From positions 154,768,688-154,832,687 of the forward strand of contig OW121848.1 of assembly GCA_933228895.1 (NCBI GenBank): a DNA stretch of 64,000 nt, in the 5' to 3' direction. This DNA is from Platycnemis pennipes. Lineage: Eukaryota; Arthropoda; Insecta; Odonata; Platycnemididae. The notes under the pieces were generated by a model. That model worked only from the letters and a program-made list of their open reading frames with translations, ran no database searches and was not told where the DNA came from. The position numbers and the translations under genes were made by a program. Each line of letters starts with the position of its first letter. The stretch's first letter is position 1. Of the stretch, positions 57,217 through 64,000 are shown in pieces.

Positions 57217-58094
57217 CATATCTTATTTCAATATCAGTCTCATACTTCTCTTCAGTATTATATTTGTGGTCTATTTCGTTCTCACCATAAGATGAAAACA
57301 TGATCGTTGCGTAACAAATAGTGCGGTAGTATTATGCAATTATATGTTTGAAAAAAGCAAACGATTTTTACCTCTTCTGACACCTTCCACCACGGTTCAA
57401 TCAGACAACTTCGTTTTTAACACATTTATGGGAATTTCCCCTCTTTCATTGCCCTCTCCGGATATTGGGTTTTAAGTGGTGGCTAGAGTGGCACCTCCCA
57501 GCTTTGAATCCCGCCAGTGGCGAAGATTTTTGCTGGTATGGTGATCCTACGGAGAGAACTTCCGAGTTCAGTCCATTGAGTGGGGCCTATCGCCCTTTTG
57601 TGCCTGCCGTTAGAAGCAGGCTGGAGCCAACACCAGGGCCTCGATCATGGATCTTAATAAGGCGTGCGCTAGCGTTATCGTTATTTCTTTATTTAACTTA
57701 TGTCAGAGAGAACGTGATCTCCGGACTTCATTTTTCGCACAGCACTTCAAATCGCTCATCACAATCAGTTGAGCGAATTTAATAGACGGTTATTGTTAAC
57801 CCTGCGCTGCTCTAGGGGTAAGCGTTAACGATAAAGATTGGGATAACGTGAAAAATAGATCCGTGATTCCGCACCAGGTTACTTTCCACCTTTCCGCCGT
57901 CGCTGGATACCCTTCATGGCTAGCTATCATGGCCGAAGAATACAGTCACCTTCCCTTGATCAGTGCCACGCTTTATAACCGCTTTCTTCTTCCTCATAAT
58001 GATACTTTTAGGTTAAGCGAGAATGTCGAATATTGGTTAATATTCCATAACACAAACATATGCAAACAATTGATGAGAACGTACATCTGGAGCT
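57217..58094. other. Spacer with a possible SINE head
   Basis: At about 57500-57540 'ctttgaatcccgccagtgg' resembles a decayed tRNA-derived B box. A 105-codon plus frame (57465-57782) has no recognised motif. Nothing else is seen. Confidence 0.35.
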
Positions 58095-58420
58095 TGTTTA
58101 ATTTTTGGTAGTCAGGCGTGGACGATGACAGTAGTGGAGAAGTGAAGGGTGGAAGCATTCGAAATGTGTTGTTGCAGAAGAATGATGAAGATTAAATGGA
58201 TCGACCGAGTAAGTGACGAGAAAGTCCTAAGAAGAGTGGGAGGAAAGAGAAGCCTGTTGAAAACCTTAAGAAGAAGACGGGACAACTTAAGCGGCCATAT
58301 CTTGAGAACAGATAGCCTGATGAAGACAGTCGTCAAATGAGAAGAGCGGGAAGAATGGAAAATGAGATGTATGGAAGTCCCAAGAAGAGTGGGAGAAAAT
58401 AGAGAAATTCGCACGTCTCA
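58095..58420 (+). mobile_element. NLR-D C-terminal remnant
   Basis: The plus frame 58149-58340 reads EMCCCRRMMKIKWIDRVSDEKVLRRVGGKRSLLKTLRRRRDNLSGHILR, of which the RRM...W.DRV and GHILR words mark the C-terminal end of insect endonuclease/RT elements. It stops early at 58340. It is closer to the standard form than the 21.7-kb copy. Confidence 0.7.
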
Positions 58421-58489
58421 CCATGCTCGCGGAAGTGTAGTTTAAGTTGAGGCACACGAAGGAAATGGTATTGAGTCATAGGGAAAATG

Positions 58490-59013
58490 GATGGACTCCC
58501 CTTGCCTGCTCTCCTGGAGGTTGTGGTTTCGACTCCCAAGTGGCCGGCATAGTGCAATTAAATTGAAATTATGCAAAGGACTTAATATGGATCACAATAT
58601 TTAGAATATCATGTCCTAACCATTATTCTCAAAATTAAAATTGTGGCATTGCCAAAACATTTGGACGATATTCTAAGATCAAATAGAGATTTCAATAATT
58701 ACAATAACAGAATAAAGAGTAATTTTGCAATTTCCGAGGAGAAAGACAACATCTGCACAGGTCTTACTCTTTTACTGGGGATTATTGTTGTATAACTCAT
58801 TGACTTCGGAAATAAAAACATTTAAAAATCATGGTATTTTTAATAAAAATAAAATAGTGGTTGATTAATGCAAGGCGCTGAAATTATGTTCAACTTAGAG
58901 GTATAATAATATTGAATATTTACCATTACGTAAAGCAAAAATGTAATGTAAGAGCTGTAGTTTATAGGACCTAAGTCAATTTGTGTACGAAGGGCATTGT
59001 ATGGAAATGTAAA
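58490..59013 (+). repeat. Inverted repeat arm with tRNA-like head
   Basis: A B-box-like 'tggtttcgactcccaa' at about 58525 is followed, 30 bases on, by the ~460-base body that is repeated in reverse at 56627-57216. The layout suggests a tRNA-derived SINE or a composite of one. It ends 'aatgtaaaggg' near 59013. Confidence 0.55.
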
Positions 59014-59766
59014 GGGAAATTCTCATTGTGGCCTGCCGGCCACATAGAGAATTCATTTTAGAAGATTCATTCCACTGCTCCTCTTCTCCCTTCCATTTGC
59101 CTTCCGCACCCTCTTGAATTTCCCACCCACCCCATCCCGATGACCCACTTCTGATAAAACTAGAGCAGGGGCAACCACATTTTTTCCCTACCTGGATTTT
59201 AGGGCGTAGCTTCAAAATAGGTCGTTTCACGAAGCAAGTTGAGGGGAACTGCGTTTTTCGTTTCACTAAAAATTCATCATATAGATTTGGCGAATCCTAG
59301 GGACGGCCTGCAAGCACAAAATACCGCTTCAGCGATGTGGGATCCCACGACGCCCTCGTTAATTATTTACGCCTCAAGATGGCCCCATGGCACTGCATCC
59401 TTCGTCCAGCGGAATGCCCCCCCGGTGGAGGGGGGGGAGGAGGCGATCACCGTTCACCCCGTGACCCCAAATTCAAATCCCCAACCGCCACTCTCGACCC
59501 AAATGTCGTCCACGCTGCCCCCATTTCGCGACGACGTCACTGCCGCCCCCAACCCCTCCCCCCCCTCCTATCCTCTCGCATCTGCGCGCGTCCCAGAACA
59601 CCCCGCGCACCTTGCTCTATCTTCAGACGGTTGCCCGCCTTTTTTTCCTTCGTGATTTACGTGAATGAGGCCGTGAATGGGCCTCTTTGTCGACTCACAT
59701 ATTCCCCACCAACGATGGCTTCGTTCCTTCTTTTCAGCTGGATGCATGCATTTTACAGGTGAACTG
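59014..59766. other. No recognised gene
   Basis: A GC- and C-rich part at 59330-59640 gives overlapping plus frames (59239-59655, 59337-59762) without domains. The remainder is unremarkable. Confidence 0.45.
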
Positions 59767-59986
59767 ATCGATTGGTTAGATGAAATAATGTGAGTTTAAA
59801 ATTTGGCTTCATTGAAAATGTCCGAAGGCTAGAATATCTAACTGCCAAATTAATTATGGAAAACGTTATCTCCGAAACTGGTTTTTCGATTGTCAAGGCA
59901 ATCGAAAAACCAGTTTGGGAGATATAGTTTTCCATAATTAATTTGGCAGTTAGATATTCTAGTCTTCGGACATTTTTATCGATTGG
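59767..59986. repeat. Long hairpin insertion with 9-base direct repeats
   Basis: Arms of about 78 bases (59815-59892 and 59899-59977) differ at roughly four positions and enclose a 6-base loop. The word 'atcgattgg' flanks the whole at 59767-59775 and 59978-59986. About 40 bases on the left lie outside the hairpin, the same asymmetry as at 17.5 kb. Non-coding. Confidence 0.8.
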
Positions 59987-60599
59987 AGACATGATTCTAT
60001 AATTAATGTCTGATCGTTATAGGTTATATATATTATCCCGTTTCCTCCGTCAAAGGAAGCGGAATTTATTAAACGTGATACGTGCCCCAACGTAAATGTA
60101 GACCCATCTATTCATTTCACGTGACAATTTGGATGGAGAAATCCCAGTTTACGGAAGAATTAAATGTTAATCTTAAGTGCTGTTGAAGAAGCTCAGAAAT
60201 GGCGAGAAGAACTGCCTTCTTGCTGACATAACAGGTTCATTACAGTTCACGTTGCGAGGCATAGGTAATATTTCTCTCCTGAACACACCATTGTATTTCA
60301 GAGTCCTTCAGCTCTAGTTAGTGTATTAATAATAGCTTATGAAATCTATCAAAGTTTGAAAAGTCTCCTCCATTAAGCATGGTATTAAAAGTCGTTTTAT
60401 GGGTTCCACAGGGCATCCTGCTTGTGGAATTCTCTGCTACTGCGAGACATGGCGTGAAGTTCGCGCAACGATGGGCCAACTTAACGGCATGATTAGTTAA
60501 ATGAATAATGACTGCTTTTAAATGAATCAACTGCATAAATAATTTTAAATAAATAAATAGAATTTATCACAATACATTTACTGAATAAATATACCTCCG
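59987..60599. other. No recognisable feature
   Basis: AT-rich unique sequence with short frames only. Confidence 0.45.
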
Positions 60600-60676
60600 A
60601 TACTAGTTAACTTAGTAAAAGATACTTAGTTAAAGATGCTAGTTAAAGATGCTAGTTAAAGATACTAGTTAACGGA
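60600..60676. repeat. Short tandem repeat, unit about 13-16 bases
   Basis: Units of the form 'gatgctagttaaa' are repeated about five times with small changes (gatact, gatgct). Confidence 0.75.
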
Positions 60677-60965
60677 GTACACCGTCTGCTTGGAAGCGTC
60701 CGCAGCAGCACCTAGTGGCAGGTAGAGGAAATACCTTTAACGTCACACGCATCATTTACCGGCATGCAATAGGTTGCCTTCGTCTTTGCGCGCCGTTGAT
60801 TTCTTTTACTTTTTAATCAATGAGGAAAATTACTCAACGTCATTTTAAAATTGTTCCGCTTAAAAAATGCGCTCCAGAGGTTATAAAATATTGATCATGA
60901 CAGTAAAAGAACAATCGGAAACCACGCTATTCCTTGAGTGGTTTTGTGGATCCAAGATGATATTT
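60677..60965. other. No recognisable feature
   Basis: Unique sequence before the NLR-B tail. Confidence 0.45.
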
Positions 60966-61096
60966 ATCTACATCTACATCTACATCTACACGATACCCTG
61001 CAAGCCACCGCGAGGGTGTGTGGCAGGGGGTGAAGATCACCAAGCATGCACTACTAACATGCAAGCAAGCAACTAAAGGGTCTCATGCAACTAGAT
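60966..61096 (-). mobile_element. NLR-B 3' end only
   Basis: Tail with four (TAGATG) units, stem-loop and about 70 bases of the NLR-B 3' UTR. It stops at 'caactagatt', where the NLR-A tail begins in the same orientation. Confidence 0.85.
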
Positions 61097-62365
61097 TCAT
61101 CTACATCTCATCTACATAATACCCTGCAAGCCACCACAAGGGTGTGTGGGAGGGGGTGATTGCTCACCAAACATGCACTACATATCATGCATAAAAAAGG
61201 AATAGTATTAATATAGTAGTCATAACTACACTATTTAAAAAAGATAGAAATTGCAAAGCAAACATGCAAAAACATTCTGTTAGTAGGGTTAGCTTTAAGT
61301 ACTCATACCAAAATGCAGCTACCAATGCTATTCATTGCTACTCTCCGACATATTTACCGTTATTCGTATCTCTTATTGTGCGAGGGAAAAAGGACATTTT
61401 GAATCGGTCAGTTCGGCAATCAATTTCTCTAACTTTATGATTATGGTCCAGTCTGCCATAGTAAGTTGGGGTTCGTAAAATATTTTTACATCATCACTGA
61501 AAATATTGCCTTGGAATTTGTTTAAGAGATTAAGTCTAAATTTCAACCTGCGATCTGACAATGATTCCCATTTCAATTCATTTAATAGACTGGTTACGCT
61601 AATATAATTATCGTATCGTCCCTTTACAAATCTTGCCGATCTTCGCTGCACACGTTCAAGTTCATTACTTAGACCGATTTCGTAGGGATCCCATACACTG
61701 GCAGCATATTCCAAATGAGGTCTAACAAGGGAAAAGTAGCTGATTTCTCGTACATGATCGTCACATTTACCCAATACTCTTTTAATGAAACCCAGTTTGC
61801 GATTCGCTTGACCCATTATTTCACGAATGTGTTTACCCCAGGAAAGATCATTTGTCAGTCTTATTCCAAGATATTTAATGGATTCCACGTTTGTTAATTC
61901 ATTATTACTTATTTTGTAAGTGCTAGGGGGAGAGCTATTCTTTTTCCAAAAATTCATTACAAGACATTTCTTAAAGTTTAATTCTAACTGCCATGTATCA
62001 CACCAAGTTTCAATTGCTTGTAGGTCAATATTTAAATATTCTTTATCATTCGGGCATAGAATTTCCCTGTACACTACTGCGTCATCGGCAAATAGACGAA
62101 GCTTACTTTTTACCACCTTTTGGATATCATTAATATACAAAAGGAATAGGAGTGGACCTATCACACTACCTTGTGGGACACCCGAAGTGACTTTAATTGC
62201 CGGTGAGGAAACACCGTCCAAAACAACCCTTTGAACCCGATCCTGTGGTGCGGTCCCATTCTCAGCGATCATATGGGATGCGCATCCACTTGGATCTATA
62301 TCATGACCCTCTTGGCGCGCTCCATCACATATCTTCATTCCGCTTGCGTCAATGCATTTTTTCAT
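61097..62365 (-). mobile_element. NLR-A copy with RT catalytic motif, fullest in window
   Basis: The tail is at 61097, then the 3' UTR, then a long minus-strand frame. It keeps the RT fingers/palm part with the SGVPQGS and FADD motifs, unlike other copies. Similarity to non-LTR RT starts about 62245. The bases 62246-62365 are in frame but do not look like RT, so the true 5' break may be at 62245. Confidence 0.85.
61373..62365 (-). pseudogene. NLR-A reverse transcriptase, truncated and frameshifted
   Basis: 330 codons. Residues 44-60 (VQRVVLDGVSSPAIKVT) lead into SGVPQGSVIGPLLFLLYIND (61-80) and the catalytic FADD (92-95). The ETWCDTWQLELNF, YLGIRL and LVRPHLEYAASVWDP blocks and the family C-terminus follow. 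This motif set places it in the CR1/Jockey group of non-LTR elements. A one-base loss near 61488 shifts the frame before the last family block. The endonuclease and the N-terminal half of RT are missing. Residues 1-43 do not resemble RT. Confidence 0.88.
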
Positions 62366-62707
62366 CGTGCAAAGGAGAGGAACCAGACCTTGACTTGAAG
62401 TGGATAGGTTTGCTCGTGCCCATGACCTATAGATATGGGACCCATGCCAGATTGGTCCTAGGATAGGAGCCAGACGGAAGGCCGTTCTTCAGTGATGCGA
62501 CTACGAAAGGGCAGATAAACCAAGTGGGGTAGCTTCTTTGGCCTATATGCACCACGGCTGGGTAAGACTTAAGAACAATGTGTAGAATGCACAATGTTTC
62601 CCGAATGCTGATTCAGTATCAGGTCATAACTCAGTAGTAATTGCATGTGAGGTGAGATTCAAGAAGCCACAAAGATAAAAGAAAACAAATGAGTTGTGCA
62701 TAGAATC
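62366..62707. other. No recognisable feature
   Basis: Unique sequence to the left of the next NLR-A tail. No open frame of interest. Confidence 0.4.
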
Positions 62708-63163
62708 TCTATTACATGTACATAATACCCCACAAGGCACCATAAAGGTGTGTGGCAGGGGGTGAATTCTCACCAAACATGCACTACATATCATGCATTT
62801 AAAAGGATTAGTATAAACGTATTAGTGTAAACTTCACTATTTAAAAATATAAAAATAGCAAAGTAAGCATGCAAAAATGTACTGTTAGTTGGGATAACTT
62901 CAATTCCTTATACCAACATGCGACTACCTATGCTATACATTGATTCACTCGTATTGGACGTATTTACCGCTATTCATAGCCCTAATTGTTCGAGGAAAAA
63001 AGGACATTTTGAATCTGTCAGTTTCGAAATAAATTTCTCTAATTTTGTACTTATGGTCCTGTCTACCATAGTGAGTTGGGGTTCGCAAAATATTTTTAAC
63101 ATCATCGCTGGAAATATGGTTTTGGAATTTATTTAGGAGATCAAGTCTAAATTTCAACCTGCA
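62708..63163 (-). mobile_element. NLR-A copy, 5'-truncated
   Basis: The minus frame 63157-62945 (FRLDLLNKFQ, then YYG-like region, then FFPRTIRA) is followed by the 3' UTR and an altered tail at 62708. The ORF is open over this short piece with several substitutions. Confidence 0.85.
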
Positions 63164-63524
63164 TTACGCACAAAGCGGAGGAAATACCTGGAGTTTATGG
63201 CTATGTGTCAAAACTAAGATAAGGAAGCGGTATTAGTTCAGGAAGGATGAAAAAATATGAGGAAGGAACTTTAAGAAATAAAAGAGAAACTTTGGAGGTG
63301 AAAAAATAAAAAATGTGGATAGAAGTTCGGGAGAAAAAAAAATAAGGGAATGGAGAGAACTTTAGAGAAGAAGGAGCAGGGGTAAGGGACGTGGTGGGGA
63401 GAACAATAAGTGGGCAATTATCTCAGGATTCGAGTGTTACCTCGTACATACAAATAGAACAGTCTACTGTTAATCAGTGTAAATGGAATTTGTATAATAA
63501 TAATTATAATATAAAACGTATTGG
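63164..63524. other. No gene, purine-rich
   Basis: Purine-rich sequence without a recognised feature. Confidence 0.45.
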
Positions 63525-63880
63525 TTGTGGCGAAATTGAGATTCTACTGTCCCTTCTGCCATCCAATTCCTCGTCAAAATATTTACTTACAGCAATATCG
63601 ATATACCTATAGAATATATCAATACTGGATGATATACCAAATCACTATTTACATAGCTGGTTCTGAAAAAGAAACAATTTTATGAGAAATATTGAAAATG
63701 ATTTCAATATCATCCAAATTGAAGAGCAATATTTTTACCTGTCTTCAAAAAACGTAACGGTTTCCATGTTTCCATTTTTACATGCTGTGGAAGTAGATTA
63801 AAGATCGTTGGTGCTGAATAAACAAAATTGCTCCGGAATGTGGTAATATACGGCCTCGGGGGCAAAAAATTGGATTGGAT
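63525..63880 (-). mobile_element. Non-LTR C-terminal remnant (NLR-C-like) with repeat module in its 3' UTR
   Basis: On the minus strand 63860-63760 reads YITTFRSNFVYSAPTIFNLLPQHVK, which has the N-LP arrangement of the NLR-C block at 18.3 kb. Its 3' side includes the module shared with 1151 and 43447. No other domain is left. Confidence 0.5.
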
Positions 63881-64000
63881 ACAAAATTTACAGTTGTCAA
63901 TTGAAATATAAGGTAAAAAAACAAAAAAAAACTTTCCAGGAATTAACTAATAGTAAATTAACAAAAAATATTTACACAATATATCAATATCAAACAAAGA

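Noticed and set aside
1..64000. tRNA, rRNA or CRISPR loci
   Set aside because: Sequences with tRNA-like boxes (22.9, 47.0, 51.0, 51.15, 57.5, 58.5 kb) lack a full cloverleaf and look like SINE heads. No rRNA-like segment and no regularly spaced repeat array is present.

Overview
The window looks like repeat-dominated, non-coding DNA from an arthropod nuclear genome, most probably an insect. No complete host gene can be supported. The arthropod call rests on the repeat content: a copia-type LTR element whose primer-binding site matches the anticodon arm of initiator tRNA-Met, many 5'-truncated non-LTR (LINE) copies, a Penelope-like element with a GIY-YIG endonuclease, hAT DNA transposons with 8-bp target duplications, and tRNA-derived SINE-like units. 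The species cannot be named from the sequence.

Two related non-LTR families dominate. I call them NLR-A and NLR-B. Both encode the same kind of reverse transcriptase C-terminus, with a conserved leucine-valine-arginine-proline...tryptophan-aspartate-proline block. They differ in protein sequence and 3' UTR but end in almost the same ~60-base stem-loop plus a (TAGATG)n tail. About 13 NLR-A and 11 NLR-B copies or fragments lie on both strands. All are 5'-truncated and broken, and the fullest is NLR-A at 61.1-62.4 kb on the minus strand. Three minor non-LTR families (C at 17.7-18.5 and 63.7 kb, D at 21.7, 48.5 and 58.1 kb, F at 55.9-56.3 kb) are present only as C-terminal remnants.

Layout: 0-7 kb has NLR-A copies (one nested in another), a small hAT-like element and two weak candidate host exons. 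8-17 kb has an inverted repeat pair, NLR-B/NLR-A back to back, and a 1.24-kb non-autonomous hAT inserted in an NLR-B copy. 17-25 kb has long hairpin insertions, more NLR copies and the Penelope-like element. 25-30 kb is featureless. 29.86-33.60 kb is a whole hAT element with perfect target duplication and a decayed transposase. 38.51-43.07 kb is a copia-type retrotransposon on the minus strand, with 202-base LTRs that I read as identical, inserted in an NLR-A 3' UTR. Its polyprotein is open except for one amber codon near the start of gag. 45.3-46.0 kb is a sharply bounded CpG-rich block that could be a promoter and first exon. 50.9-51.3 and 56.6-59.0 kb contain inverted SINE-like pairs. 59.8 kb has another long hairpin, and 61-63.9 kb is again NLR copies.

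The most unusual recurring structures are: (1) several long near-perfect hairpins, some flanked by 9-14-base direct repeats, one of them interrupting an NLR-A copy; (2) three or four hammerhead-ribozyme-like cores in repeats; (3) the shared 3' stem-loop of NLR-A and NLR-B. Coordinates of repeat edges are by eye and may be off by several bases.
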